NCBI RefSeq assembly: GCF_021730615.1
Contig: NZ_JAJLMN010000001.1
Coordinates: 5,609,501-5,673,500 of the forward strand
DNA: 64,000 nt
Source of the DNA: Lichenibacterium dinghuense
Lineage (GTDB): Bacteria; Pseudomonadota; Alphaproteobacteria; Rhizobiales; Beijerinckiaceae
Direction of reading: 5' to 3'
Shown here: positions 30,949 through 40,093 of the stretch, one piece after another
How positions within the stretch are numbered: position 1 is the first letter of the stretch
How the letters are laid out: each line of letters starts with the position of its first letter
Made by a program: the position numbers and the translations under genes
Notes under the pieces: generated by a model
What the model saw: only the letters and a program-made list of their open reading frames with translations
What the model was told of the DNA's origin: nothing
Databases searched by the model: none

Positions 30949-32148
30949 ATGATGGAACGAGTTCACGTGCTGGTGGTGGCGGCGGGGCGAGGGTCCCGCG
31001 CCGGGGAAGGGCTGCCCAAGCAGTACCGTTCCCTCGCCGGCCGGACGGTCCTGGCTCGCACGCTGCAGGCCTTCTTCGACCGCGATGACATCGCGGACGT
31101 CGTGACGGTGATCCACCCCGACGATCGCCACCTTTATGACGGCGCCGTCGCGGAGCTTCCGGCGCGCGGCCGGCTGGTCGAGCCCGTCATGGGCGGGGCG
31201 ACGCGGCAGGACAGCGTCCGCGCGGGGCTCGAAGCCCTGTCGGCGCGCGGCGCGACGGACGACGACCTCGTGCTGATCCACGACGGCGCGCGCCCCTTCG
31301 CGACGCCCGACCTCGTGTCGCGCGCCGTCGCGGCGGCGGCCCGGTCCGGCGCCACGGTTCCCGGCTGCCCGATCTTCGACACCGTCAAGGTGATCGACGT
31401 CGAGGGCCGCATCGCAGGCACGGCCGACCGCAACGCCATGCGGACCGTCCAGACGCCACAGTCCTTCCGGTTCGGCCTGATCCGCGCCGCCCATGCCCGC
31501 GCCGCGGCCGAGGACCGCCACGACCTCACCGACGACGCCGCCGTGGCGGAGTTCGCCGGCCACCGCGTCACGGTGTTCGAGGGCGACCCCGGCAACATCA
31601 AGATCACGACCCTGTCCGACTTCCGAGCCGCGGAGCTCCGCTTGACCCACGACCTCCTCGACATCCGCACGGGCCAGGGCTTCGACGTCCATTCCTTCGT
31701 CGAGGGCGACCACGTATGGCTCGGGGGCGTGAGGATCCCGCACACGCGCAAGCTCAGCGGCCATTCCGACGCCGACGTCGTGCTCCACGCCCTCACCGAC
31801 GCGCTGCTGGCGACGATCGGCGACGGCGACATCGGCTCGCACTTTCCGCCTTCCGACATGCAGTGGAAGGGGGCCTCGTCGGACCGCTTCCTGCGCCACG
31901 CGGCCGAGCGCGTGCGGGCGCGCGGCGGCATGATCGCCAACATCAACGCAACCATCGTCTGCGAGGCGCCGCGCATCGGCCCGCATCGCGACGCCATGCA
32001 GAGGCGGATCGCCGAGATCGCCGGCATCGACCTCGACCGCGTCGGCATCACGGCCGGCACGTCGGAGCGGATGGGGTTCACGGGACGCGAGGAGGGCATC
32101 GTCGCCTGGGGCCTCGCCACCGTGCGCCTTCCCCTCGCGGCGGACTGA
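30949..32148 (+). CDS. ispDF: Bifunctional IspD/IspF isoprenoid synthesis enzyme
   Basis: A fusion that catalyses two non-consecutive steps of the methylerythritol phosphate pathway. The N-terminal IspD domain (residues 1-230) makes CDP-methylerythritol and shows VVAAGRGSRAGEGLPKQY and DGARPF. The C-terminal IspF domain (from about 242) cyclises the CDP intermediate and shows GQGFDVHSF, SGHSDADVVLHALTDALL and the terminal TSERMGFTGREEG. The fusion is usual in alphaproteobacteria. The 399 residues are full length. The start is ATG 30949, with a second ATG next to it. The stop is three bases from the next gene. Confidence 0.97.
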   Translation: MMERVHVLVVAAGRGSRAGEGLPKQYRSLAGRTVLARTLQAFFDRDDIADVVTVIHPDDRHLYDGAVAELPARGRLVEPVMGGATRQDSVRAGLEALSARGATDDDLVLIHDGARPFATPDLVSRAVAAAARSGATVPGCPIFDTVKVIDVEGRIAGTADRNAMRTVQTPQSFRFGLIRAAHARAAAEDRHDLTDDAAVAEFAGHRVTVFEGDPGNIKITTLSDFRAAELRLTHDLLDIRTGQGFDVHSFVEGDHVWLGGVRIPHTRKLSGHSDADVVLHALTDALLATIGDGDIGSHFPPSDMQWKGASSDRFLRHAAERVRARGGMIANINATIVCEAPRIGPHRDAMQRRIAEIAGIDLDRVGITAGTSERMGFTGREEGIVAWGLATVRLPLAAD

Positions 32149-32151
32149 GCC

Positions 32152-32640
32152 GTGTTGCCGCCTCCTCTGCTCGACCGCGCCGCCGCCCTCGTCGCCGCCT
32201 GCCGGGCGCGCGGCCTCGCGCTCGCCACGGCCGAGTCCTGCACGGGTGGCCTCGTGTCGGCGCTGCTGACCGAGGTGCCGGGGTCGTCCGCCGCCTTCGA
32301 CCGCGGCTTCGCGACCTACTCGAACGAGGCTAAGACGGAGATGCTGGGCGTCCCCGCCGACCTGATCGCGGCCGAAGGCGCCGTGTCGGAGGCCGTGGCG
32401 CGCGTCATGGCGGCTGGCGCGCTGGCCCGCTCGCGCGCCGACGCGGCGGTGGCGATCACCGGCGTGGCGGGGCCGGGCGGCGGCACCGCGGCGAAGCCCG
32501 TGGGCCTCGTGCATTTCGCCCTCGCGCGCCGCGGCGAGGGCGTCATCGCGGTGGAGCGCCGCTTCGGCGCTCTCGGCCGTTCGGAGGTGCGCCTCGCCTC
32601 GGTCGCGCAGGCGCTGGATCTGTTCGAGCGCGTTTTATGA
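32152..32640 (+). CDS. pncC: CinA C-terminal / PncC-type nicotinamide-nucleotide amidohydrolase
   Basis: A 162-residue stand-alone CinA C-terminal domain, a family that deamidates nicotinamide mononucleotide in NAD recycling. Conserved blocks are LATAESCTGGLVSALLTEVPGSS near residue 23, TYSNEAKTEMLGV, and ITGVAGPGGGTAAKPVGLV. The N-terminal MoaB-like half of full CinA is absent. The start is GTG 32152, with a TTG directly after it as an alternative. It follows ispDF by three bases and converges on the RatA-type gene. Confidence 0.9.
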   Translation: MLPPPLLDRAAALVAACRARGLALATAESCTGGLVSALLTEVPGSSAAFDRGFATYSNEAKTEMLGVPADLIAAEGAVSEAVARVMAAGALARSRADAAVAITGVAGPGGGTAAKPVGLVHFALARRGEGVIAVERRFGALGRSEVRLASVAQALDLFERVL

Positions 32641-32658
32641 GGAGCGCGGGCGCACGCC

Positions 32659-33120
32659 TCAGCCGTAGACTTTGTCGGCGCGCTCCTCGAAGGCCTCGGC
32701 GAAGCGGCTGAAGGCGCCCTCGAACATCGAGCCCATCAGCAGGCCCAGCATGCGGCTCTTGAATTCGTAGGTGATGAAGAACTCCACCGTGCATCCGGCC
32801 GAGCCGTCGCCCGGCGGGCGGTCGCGGAAGGTCCAGCGGTTCTCCAGGCTGCGGAACGGCCCGTCGATATACTCGGCCGTGATGACGTTCGCGGCGCGGT
32901 CCAGCGTCACCCGGCTCGTGAAGCTCTCGCGGATGGCCTTGAAGCCGACCCGCATGTCCGCCACCAGCACCTCGCGCCCGTCCGGCAGGGTCGAGCGCCG
33001 CTTGACGGTCAGCCCCTGGCAGAGCGGCAGGAAGCCCGGATATTTCTCCACGTCCGCCACGAGGTCGAACATCCTGGCGGCCGGGTGGGCCACCCTTCGG
33101 GTCGTGCGGAACGATGGCAT
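32659..33120 (-). CDS. RatA/COQ10-type START-domain protein
   Basis: A 153-residue member of the polyketide cyclase/START family. Typical blocks are MPSFRTTRRVAHPAARMFDL, DVEKYPGFLPLC and ITYEFKSRMLGLLMG. Alphaproteobacterial and mitochondrial relatives (COQ10) bind ubiquinone or assist its use; the E. coli relative RatA was described as blocking ribosome subunit joining. In this bacterial group a ubiquinone-related role is more likely (inference). ATG 33120 is chosen at the conserved start; the longer frame upstream is non-conserved. Confidence 0.88.
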   Translation of the reverse strand: MPSFRTTRRVAHPAARMFDLVADVEKYPGFLPLCQGLTVKRRSTLPDGREVLVADMRVGFKAIRESFTSRVTLDRAANVITAEYIDGPFRSLENRWTFRDRPPGDGSAGCTVEFFITYEFKSRMLGLLMGSMFEGAFSRFAEAFEERADKVYG

Positions 33121-33288
33121 GGCGGTGACGCGCGGCTCCAGCTTCGAAGGGGCGTGCGACGCGAGATCCGCGCCCGACCCCGGCTCACGCCGATATGGTG
33201 ACGGGCCGCGACCGCAGTAGCGCCCTCCGGGTTGCCGCGGCAAGCCGCCCGCCGTCGGAGCGCGCCGCCGGCCCGCCGCTCCCGTCGT

Positions 33289-33318
33289 TTGGCGTTTCGT
33301 TAACCCTAACTCTCTATT
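33289..33318 (+). promoter_or_regulatory. Candidate promoter for the polysaccharide genes
   Basis: TTGGCG (33289-33294), an 18-base spacer and TCTATT (33313-33318) lie in an unusually AT-rich patch of the divergent gap, about 60 bases before the export-protein start. The spacer contains GTTAACCCTAAC, which partly resembles a CtrA half-site, but the full TTAA-N7-TTAA pattern is not met. Confidence 0.4.
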
Positions 33319-33379
33319 GCTGGGCCCCAGTCTTCCCCCGCCGCGACGAACCGTCGGGGCCTCCTGCCCGGGCCATCCC

Positions 33380-33940
33380 ATGCGCCGTATCGCCCTCGCC
33401 CTCTGCCTCGCCGGCGTCGCCGCGCTCGGCGGCTGCGCCAATCCGATCTACCGCACCGACGTGTTCAAGGCGCAGCTCACCGCCCCCTACACGCTGGCGA
33501 GCGGCGACCGCATCCGCGTGATCGTCTTCGGCCAGGATGCGCTCTCGAACTCCTACGCCATCAACGGGTCCGGCATGATCTCGATGCCGCTGATCGGCGA
33601 CGTCCCGGTCGGCGGGCTCACCACCGCGGACGCGCAGCGCGTCATCGAAACGAAGCTGCGCTCCGGCTTCCTGCGCGACCCCCACGTGGCGATCGAGGTC
33701 GAAGCTTACCGCCCGTTCTTCGTGCTGGGCGAGATCACCACCGCGGGCCAGTATCCCTTCATCAACGGCATGACGGTCCAGAAGGCCATCGCGGTCGCGG
33801 GCGGCTTCGGCCCGCGCGCGGACCGCGGCTCGGCCGCCATCACCCGCATGGTCAACGGCGTCCAGGTCACCGCGCGCGTCCCCCTGGCCTATCCGGTTCG
33901 GCCCGGCGACACCATCAACGTCGAGGAACGCTTCTTTTAA
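33380..33940 (+). CDS. Polysaccharide export lipoprotein (Wza-like, short form)
   Basis: An envelope lipoprotein of the polysaccharide export family. The 186 residues start with a signal peptide ending in lipobox LGGC (residue 19), followed by the export domain (YTLASGDRIRVIVFGQD, GMISMPLIGDVPVGGLTTADA) and one SLBB-type domain (FVLGEITTAGQYPFINGMTV). It is about half the length of E. coli Wza and lacks the second SLBB repeat and the C-terminal amphipathic helix. It may need a partner to form an outer-membrane pore. First gene of a plus-strand run with glycosyltransferases. Confidence 0.9.
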   Translation: MRRIALALCLAGVAALGGCANPIYRTDVFKAQLTAPYTLASGDRIRVIVFGQDALSNSYAINGSGMISMPLIGDVPVGGLTTADAQRVIETKLRSGFLRDPHVAIEVEAYRPFFVLGEITTAGQYPFINGMTVQKAIAVAGGFGPRADRGSAAITRMVNGVQVTARVPLAYPVRPGDTINVEERFF

Positions 33941-33984
33941 GATTGGGAACCCATGGTGGGGCATCGCAGGAGCGGGGCTCGACC

Positions 33985-35187
33985 ATGGCGCACGGCAACG
34001 GGCAGGATCATCGTCCCCTCGGGGTGATGCACGTCCTCCGGGCCCCGCTGGGCGGCCTCTATCGCCACGTCCTCGACCTCGCGCGGGAGCAGGCCCGGCG
34101 CGGGCATGCTGTGGGCCTGATCGTCGATTCCACCACCGGCGGCGAGAGCGCGGACCGCACCCTGGCGGCCCTGGAGCCGAGCCTCGCCCTCGGCCTGTCG
34201 CGCGTGCCCATGCACCGCGAGCCCCATCCGACGGACGCACTGGTGCTCGCCCACGTGACGAGGCGCCTCGCCGCGGCGGCGCCGGATGTCGTCCACGGGC
34301 ACGGCTCGAAGGGCGGCCTCTTCGCCCGCCTGCCCGGCTTCCTGCCCGGCGCGTCGCGGAGCGTACGGGCCTACACGCCGCACGGCGGCAGCCTCAACCA
34401 TCGTCCGGGGACGCGCGTCCACCGCACCTACATGGGCGTCGAGCGGCTGCTCGGGCGCCGCACCGACGTCCTGCTGTTCGAGAGCGCCTTCATCGGCTCG
34501 CGATACCGCGAGTTGGTCGGCACGCCCCGCGGGCTGGCCCGCGTCGTCCACAACGGCATCGATGACCACGAGTTCGAGCCCGTGGTGCCGGAGGCGGATG
34601 CCGCCGACTTCGCCTACGTGGGCGAGCTCCGCGCCGCCAAGGGCATCGACGTGCTGTTGCGGGCGCTCGACGCCACCGGCCGCGCGCTCGGCAGGCCGCT
34701 CACTGCCGTGCTGGTCGGCTCGGGGCCCGACCGCGAGGTCCTGGAACGGCTCGCGGCCGACCTCGGACTCGGCGAGCGGGTGCGCTTTCCCGGCCCCATG
34801 CCGGCGCGGCGGGCCTTCGCCCTCGGGCGCACGCTGGTGGTGCCGTCTCGCGCCGAATCGCTGCCCTACATCGTCCTCGAAGCCGCCGCGGCCCGCGTGC
34901 CCCTGATCTCGACGGACGTGGGCGGCATCCCCGAGATCTTCGGTCGCTACCGCGACCGGCTGATCCCCGCCGACGACGTGGCGCGCCTCGGCGGCGCCAT
35001 GGCGGCGGCGCTCGCGGCCTCGCCCGAGCGCCGCGCGCGGGACGCCGCCGACCTCGCGGCCGCCGTGCTCGACGGGTTCTCGATCGAGACCATGGTGGAC
35101 GCCGTCACGGCGGCCTACCGCGAAGCCCTCGCGTCGCGCGACCGCCCCGCGGCGTCCCGCCCGCGCGAGGTCGCCCTCTCCCCCTGA
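33985..35187 (+). CDS. Family 4 (GT-B) glycosyltransferase
   Basis: A 400-residue retaining glycosyltransferase. The N-terminal half has the acceptor-side GGLYRHVLDLAREQARRGH and VVHGHGSKGG. The C-terminal half has the nucleotide-sugar site: AYVGELRAAKGIDVLLRA, VLVGSGPDRE and PSRAESLPYIVLEAAAA with the E-x7-E motif. ATG 33985 is preceded by AGGAGCGG; the frame is open 14 residues further upstream. It probably adds a sugar to the lipid-linked repeat unit. The sugar cannot be told from sequence. Confidence 0.92.
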   Translation: MAHGNGQDHRPLGVMHVLRAPLGGLYRHVLDLAREQARRGHAVGLIVDSTTGGESADRTLAALEPSLALGLSRVPMHREPHPTDALVLAHVTRRLAAAAPDVVHGHGSKGGLFARLPGFLPGASRSVRAYTPHGGSLNHRPGTRVHRTYMGVERLLGRRTDVLLFESAFIGSRYRELVGTPRGLARVVHNGIDDHEFEPVVPEADAADFAYVGELRAAKGIDVLLRALDATGRALGRPLTAVLVGSGPDREVLERLAADLGLGERVRFPGPMPARRAFALGRTLVVPSRAESLPYIVLEAAAARVPLISTDVGGIPEIFGRYRDRLIPADDVARLGGAMAAALAASPERRARDAADLAAAVLDGFSIETMVDAVTAAYREALASRDRPAASRPREVALSP

Positions 35188-35222
35188 ACCCTCCTGATCC
35201 CCCGAACAGCAGGCACGACCCC

Positions 35223-36788
35223 GTGAAACTGTCCAAGACTAGCGCGGCCGCCTTCACGCCGGACGACCTGCGGCAGATGGGCCCGGACGCGGCACCCGAG
35301 GCCATCGCGCGCGAGGGCGCCGACCCCGCCCGCGCGCTGCTGTCCCTCGCCGAGACCATGGGCCACCTCGACGCCCGCCCGCATTATTCCCCGCTCGTGA
35401 TGGCGGGGCTGGTGCGGGCGATCGAGTTCAGCCTGCTCTGCGCGACGGGCGTGCTGGTCCACCTCGCCTACGTGGTGCCCCAGGTCGGCTTCAGCGCCGT
35501 CTACGAGGTCGCCATCCCGCTGATGTCGGCCGTCACGATCTTCGCCTTCCAGGCCCTGCGCATCAACAACGTCGCGGCCTATCGCGCGCCCATCACCCAG
35601 GGGTTCCGGCTGGCCGGCGGCTGGAGCTTGGTGGTGCTGTCGACGCTGGCCGTGATCTTCTTTCTCAAGCTCGACGCCACCTTCTCCCGCGTGTGGATGG
35701 TGGGCTGGTACGTGCTGGCGCTGGGGGCCCTGCTGGTCGAGCGCGGGATCCTGTCCCTCGTCACCGCGCATATGACGCGCACCGGGCGGCTCGACCGGCG
35801 AACCGTCGTGGTGGGCGGAGGCCCGGCGGGCGCGGCCCTTCTGGAGGAGCTGTCCAAGCAGAAGGACACGGACCTGCGCATCATCGGCGTCTTCGACGAC
35901 CGCACCGACGCGCGCTCGCCCGACGTCGTCGCCGGCTACCCCAAGCTCGGCCGCGTGGACGACCTCGTGGCGCTGGCCCGCCACACCCGCATCGACCTCA
36001 TCATCTTCACGCTGCCCATCACCGCCGAGGGCCGGCTGCTGACCATGCTGCGCAAGCTGTGGGTCCTGCCGATCGACATCCGCCTCGCGGCCCACACCAA
36101 CAAGCTGAAGTTCCGCCCGCGCTCCTATTCCTACATCGGCTCCGTGCCGGTGCTCGACGTCTTCGACAAGCCCATCGCGGACTGGGACGTCGTGATGAAG
36201 ACGATCTTCGACCGCGTCGTGGGCTCCCTGGCCCTGATCGCACTCTCGCCGCTGCTGCTCGCCGTGGCGGTCGCGGTCAAGCTCGACTCGAAGGGCCCCG
36301 TGTTCTTCAAGCAGAAGCGCTACGGCTTCAACAACGAGCCGGTCGAGGTGTTCAAGTTTCGCTCGATGTACACCGACAAGCTGGACTTCACGGCCTCGAA
36401 GCAGGTGACCCGCGACGACCCGCGCGTGACGCGCGTCGGCCGCTTCATCCGCAAGACCTCGATGGACGAGCTGCCGCAGCTGTTCAACGTGGTGTTCAAG
36501 GGCAACCTGTCGCTCGTCGGGCCCCGTCCCCACGCGGTGCACGCCAAGGCGGCCGACCGGCAGTACGACGACGTCGTCGACGGCTACTTCGCCCGCCACC
36601 GCGTGAAGCCGGGCATCACCGGATGGGCTCAGATCAACGGCTGGCGCGGCGAGACCGACACCCCCATCAAGATCCAGCGGCGCGTCGAGCACGACCTTGC
36701 CTACATCGAGAACTGGTCGCTGTTCTTCGACATGTACATCCTGCTCATCACGCCCTTCGCGCTGCTGAAGACCGAGAATGCGTACTGA
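35223..36788 (+). CDS. Polyprenyl-phosphate sugar phosphotransferase (WbaP/ExoY-like)
   Basis: Starts the lipid-linked repeat unit by moving a sugar-1-phosphate onto undecaprenyl phosphate. The 521 residues have four or five membrane segments in the first 180 residues, a Rossmann-like middle domain ([16 protein letters not shown]), another membrane segment near 335-355, and the catalytic sugar-transferase domain with [38 protein letters not shown] and [18 protein letters not shown]. The start is GTG 35223. It overlaps the next gene by 11 bases. Confidence 0.94.
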   Translation: MKLSKTSAAAFTPDDLRQMGPDAAPEAIAREGADPARALLSLAETMGHLDARPHYSPLVMAGLVRAIEFSLLCATGVLVHLAYVVPQVGFSAVYEVAIPLMSAVTIFAFQALRINNVAAYRAPITQGFRLAGGWSLVVLSTLAVIFFLKLDATFSRVWMVGWYVLALGALLVERGILSLVTAHMTRTGRLDRRTVVVGGGPAGAALLEELSKQKDTDLRIIGVFDDRTDARSPDVVAGYPKLGRVDDLVALARHTRIDLIIFTLPITAEGRLLTMLRKLWVLPIDIRLAAHTNKLKFRPRSYSYIGSVPVLDVFDKPIADWDVVMKTIFDRVVGSLALIALSPLLLAVAVAVKLDSKGPVFFKQKRYGFNNEPVEVFKFRSMYTDKLDFTASKQVTRDDPRVTRVGRFIRKTSMDELPQLFNVVFKGNLSLVGPRPHAVHAKAADRQYDDVVDGYFARHRVKPGITGWAQINGWRGETDTPIKIQRRVEHDLAYIENWSLFFDMYILLITPFALLKTENAY

Positions 36789-38064
36789 GGCGCTCCGCCC
36801 GCCCCTCGCCCGGCCGCGGCCCGCGGCCGGGTGGCGGCTCGACTACGGGCGGCTCGTCAACTGGAGCTTCGCGCTCTTCGTGTTCTGCGGCTCGGTCGCC
36901 ATCGTCGAGCCCTCGCCCTACGACTTCGCCTCCCTCGTGGCGATCCCGATCTGGTTCGTCGGCGGCTTCCGGGTGCACCGCACCTTCCTGCCCCTGTTCG
37001 CGCTCATCTTCCTCTACAATCTCGGCGGCTTCATCGGGCTGATCCCCTACGTGGTGGAACACGACCCGACGCTGTTCATGCTCCAGTCGCTGTACCTCGC
37101 CCTGACGACGCTGGTCTTCGCGCTGTTCTTCGCCGAGGACACCGAGCGGCGGGCCGAGATCGTCCTGCGGTTCTACGCCGCCAGCACGGTCTTCGCCGCG
37201 CTCGCGGGCATCGTGGGATACTTCAACGTCGCGGGCCTCGGCGACCTGCTGTCGCGCTATGGCCGCGCCTCCGGCACCTTCAAGGACCCGAACGTGCTGG
37301 GGTCCTACCTCGTGATGGGCGCGGTCTACTACGTCCAGGCGATCGTCCTCGGCCGCACCCGACACGTGGTGGCGACCGGCCTCGCGCTGCTCGTGGTCGT
37401 GGCCGGCATCCTCCTGTCCTTCTCGCGCGGCTCGTGGGGCGCCTTCGTGGTCGCGACGGTGCTCAGCATCGGCCTGACGTTCCTGACCAGCGCCGAAGCG
37501 AGGCTGCGCCGGCGCATCCTGCTCGTGACCTTCGCAGCGGCCGCGGTAGCCGCGCTCGTGATCCTGCTCCTGCTCGCGCTGCCCAACACCCGCGACTTCT
37601 TCCTGCAGCGCGCCGCGCTGGAGCAGGACTACGACGAGGGCGTGACCGGGCGCTTCGGCAACCAAATCCGCTCGATCCCGATGCTGCTCGGCCTGCCGAA
37701 CGGGTTCGGGCCGCTCCGCTTCCGCCTGATCTTCGGGCTGGAGCCGCACAACTCCTACATCAACGCCTTCGCGTCCTACGGCTGGCTGGGGGGCTTCGCG
37801 TTCCTGGCCCTGGTCGGGCTCACCGTCTACGTCGGCTTCCGCGTCGCCTGGGTGCCGTCGCCCTACCGGCGCGCCGCGCAGGTCTATTGGCCGTCGCTGC
37901 TGGTGTTCCTGCTGCAGGGCTTCCAGATTGACATCGACCACTGGCGCCACGTATTCCTCATGCTCGGCGCCGTGTGGGGCATCGAGACCGCGAGGGTGCG
38001 CTGGCTGGAGCGGGGCGGCGACGCGGGACCGGTCAGCCGGCGGGCGCCCCCGCTCAGGCCGTGA
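36778..38064 (+). CDS. O-antigen ligase/polymerase-like membrane protein
   Basis: A 428-residue integral membrane protein with about ten membrane segments. The Wzy/WaaL-type signature region is visible: GTFKDPNVLGSYLV near residue 160, SFSRGSWGAF near 220, then a periplasmic loop and the histidine motif GLEPHNSYINAFASYG near 320. It probably polymerises or ligates the repeat units made by the preceding genes. It starts inside the end of the sugar transferase (11-base overlap) and ends convergent with the minus-strand glycosyltransferase, overlapping its end by 11 bases. Confidence 0.88.
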   Translation: MRTEALRPPLARPRPAAGWRLDYGRLVNWSFALFVFCGSVAIVEPSPYDFASLVAIPIWFVGGFRVHRTFLPLFALIFLYNLGGFIGLIPYVVEHDPTLFMLQSLYLALTTLVFALFFAEDTERRAEIVLRFYAASTVFAALAGIVGYFNVAGLGDLLSRYGRASGTFKDPNVLGSYLVMGAVYYVQAIVLGRTRHVVATGLALLVVVAGILLSFSRGSWGAFVVATVLSIGLTFLTSAEARLRRRILLVTFAAAAVAALVILLLLALPNTRDFFLQRAALEQDYDEGVTGRFGNQIRSIPMLLGLPNGFGPLRFRLIFGLEPHNSYINAFASYGWLGGFAFLALVGLTVYVGFRVAWVPSPYRRAAQVYWPSLLVFLLQGFQIDIDHWRHVFLMLGAVWGIETARVRWLERGGDAGPVSRRAPPLRP

Positions 38065-39340
38065 GGCGGAGTTCGGCCGCGGCCGGCAGCAGGCCGCGGT
38101 AAAGCGCCACGATGGCGGCCACGTGCCGCTCCAGCGTGGCGGGCGCCGCCCAGTAGCTGTCGTAGGCGGCGCGCGACAGGGCGTCGACGTCGGCCTCCCC
38201 GAACCGCCGGATGGCCTGCGCGAGGTTGTCCGCGTCGTTGCGGCGGAACCACAGCCCGTCGACCCCGTCCGCGATGCAGTCTCGGCCCGCGCAGCCGTCC
38301 GAAACGATCACGGGCGTGCCGAGCGCCTTGGCTTCGAGCACCGTGAGGGGCTGGCCCTCGTACCAGATCGACGGGAACACCAGCGCGCCGGCCTCGCGCA
38401 GGTAGCGCTGCACTGCCTCCGGCCCCTGCCAGCCGACGGTGCGGACCTCGGGGTAGCGCCGCTTCAGCTCGGGAAGCAGCGGGCCGTCGCCGACGAACAG
38501 AGCGTCCACGCCGGCGCGGCGCGCCGCCTCGGCGAACAGCAGCGGCCCCTTCTCGGGCGAGATGCGCCCGACGAACGTGAGCGGGCCCCGCGCGCCCGCC
38601 GGCTTCGGGCCCATTGGCTCGACGCCGATCGGGTTCGACACGAGGTGCACCCGCGCGCCGGCCGGCAGGTGCCGCGACACCGCCGCGACCTGGAAGCGCG
38701 AGATGGCCACGATGTCGGGGAAGGCCGCGGGCAGCCTGGCCACGCGCTCCATCACGGCGTGGCGGGCCGCCCGCCACAGCTTGCGGCTGTAGCCCCGCGA
38801 ATCGCAGTGCGTCGCCAGACAGGCCGCACCCAGGGGCTTCAGGCTGCAGGGCGTCTCCGTGCGGTAGTTGAAGAAGCCGCCGTTCGGGCACATCAGCGAA
38901 TATTCGTGCAGCGTATAGACCGCCGGCAGGCCGGACTCCGCGATCGGGCGCGCGATGGCGGGCGACAGCGCCTTGGCCCAGCCGTGCACGTGGATCACGC
39001 TTCTGCCCGCCGGCAGGGTGGCGAGCAGCTCGCGCAAGGCATCGGCGGCGGCGCCGTTCCACACGCCCTGGACCGCGGCTGCCGCGATCGAGCGATGGCC
39101 GAGGAGGTCGGCCTGCCCGAGGCAGACGGTCCGCACGCCGGCTGCGACGAGCTCGGGCGCCACCGGGCCCACGGCGGCGAAGACGATCGACTCGTGGCCG
39201 GCGCGCTTGAGGCCGATCGCGCTGTCGAAGGCCACGCGCGCCTGCCCGCCCGTCACCGACGCGTGGTCGAGCACGATGACGACGGTCAGGGGATCGGGGG
39301 CTCGCAGCATGGCGCAGGCAACTCGCGGAGGGGCCGACAT
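38054..39340 (-). CDS. Family 4 (GT-B) glycosyltransferase, convergent with the cluster
   Basis: A retaining glycosyltransferase of 428 residues from ATG 39340; ATG 39310 would give 418. Motifs are DHASVTGGQARVAFDSAIGL (acceptor side), VHGWAKALSP, FVGRISPEKGPLLFAEAA and PSIWYEGQPLTVLEAKALG with the E-x7-E motif. The middle has several cysteines (CPNGGFFNYRTETPC, CLATHC), a pattern seen in some family members. It faces the polysaccharide operon and probably adds a side sugar to the same polymer. Confidence 0.88.
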   Translation of the reverse strand: MSAPPRVACAMLRAPDPLTVVIVLDHASVTGGQARVAFDSAIGLKRAGHESIVFAAVGPVAPELVAAGVRTVCLGQADLLGHRSIAAAAVQGVWNGAAADALRELLATLPAGRSVIHVHGWAKALSPAIARPIAESGLPAVYTLHEYSLMCPNGGFFNYRTETPCSLKPLGAACLATHCDSRGYSRKLWRAARHAVMERVARLPAAFPDIVAISRFQVAAVSRHLPAGARVHLVSNPIGVEPMGPKPAGARGPLTFVGRISPEKGPLLFAEAARRAGVDALFVGDGPLLPELKRRYPEVRTVGWQGPEAVQRYLREAGALVFPSIWYEGQPLTVLEAKALGTPVIVSDGCAGRDCIADGVDGLWFRRNDADNLAQAIRRFGEADVDALSRAAYDSYWAAPATLERHVAAIVALYRGLLPAAAELRLTA

Positions 39341-39447
39341 CGCTGCGGTCCACCATCGCTCCGGGTCGTCCGGACGGCGAGCGCCGTTTCGGCGCATGGT
39401 GAACCGCGTCGGGCACGGCCGGCTCGCGCGATTTCACGAGCGCCGCT

Positions 39448-39474
39448 GAAACTCTCGGCGCAGTGCCCCGTAAC
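39448..39474 (+). promoter_or_regulatory. Candidate ECF-type promoter for the fasciclin gene
   Basis: GAAACT (39448-39453), a 15-base spacer and CGTAAC (39469-39474) show the AAC and CGT elements common in promoters read by ECF sigma factors. The ATG at 39522 is about 48 bases further. An ECF sigma gene lies 1.2 kb downstream, so auto-regulation of the module is a reasonable guess. Pattern match only. Confidence 0.35.
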
Positions 39475-39521
39475 TGCGCGGTCCCCGATGCAGGGGTCCA
39501 ATCGGTCAATTGGAGAACCTG

Positions 39522-40082
39522 ATGTCCATCCTGTCCAGCAAGCGCCTCGTCGGCGTCGCCCTCGCCCTGTCGCTGTCGGCCGCCCCCGCCCTCGCGAAGA
39601 ACCCGATGGTCGGCGGCGCGCCGATGTATCCCGACAAGCCCATCGCGGTGAACGCCAGCCACGCCAAGAACCTGACGACGCTGGTGGCCGCCGTCAAAGC
39701 CGCGGGCCTCGTCGACACGCTGGCCGGCCCCGGCCCGTTCACCGTGTTCGCGCCCACCAACGCGGCCTTCAAGGCTCTGCCGAAGGGCACGGTCGAGACG
39801 CTGCTCAAGCCCGAGAACGTGGAGAAGCTGAAAGGCATCCTGCTCGGCCACGTGGTGCCCGGCGACCTCAGCCCGGCCGACCTCGACAACCAGATCAAGG
39901 ACGGCGGAGGCAAGGCGGTGCTGAAGACCGCGAACGGCGACGCGCTCACGGTGATGAAGAGCGGCAAGGGCTTCAGCGTGACGGACGGCGCCGGCGGCAC
40001 CGCCAAGGTCGAGATCTCCGACGTGAAGCAGTCGAACGGCGTGGTCTATGTTATCAACAAGGTCCTGCTGCCCGCCGGCTGA
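39522..40082 (+). CDS. Exported fasciclin (FAS1)-domain protein
   Basis: A 186-residue secreted protein: signal peptide (ending PALAKNP) and one FAS1 domain with the H1 box GPFTVFAPTNAAFKALP and the H2-like block VYVINKVLLPA. FAS1 proteins mediate adhesion or matrix contacts. ATG 39522 has a GGAG ribosome-binding sequence. It stands upstream of an ECF sigma/anti-sigma pair. In mycobacteria the FAS1 proteins MPT70/MPT83 are controlled by SigK/RskA, so a similar link is plausible here. Confidence 0.93.
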   Translation: MSILSSKRLVGVALALSLSAAPALAKNPMVGGAPMYPDKPIAVNASHAKNLTTLVAAVKAAGLVDTLAGPGPFTVFAPTNAAFKALPKGTVETLLKPENVEKLKGILLGHVVPGDLSPADLDNQIKDGGGKAVLKTANGDALTVMKSGKGFSVTDGAGGTAKVEISDVKQSNGVVYVINKVLLPAG

Positions 40083-40093
40083 TCGGACCCGCC

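Noticed and set aside
33295-33312. CtrA-binding site in the promoter of the polysaccharide genes
   Set aside because: GTTAACCCTAAC has one TTAA but not the second TTAA seven bases later, so the consensus is not met.
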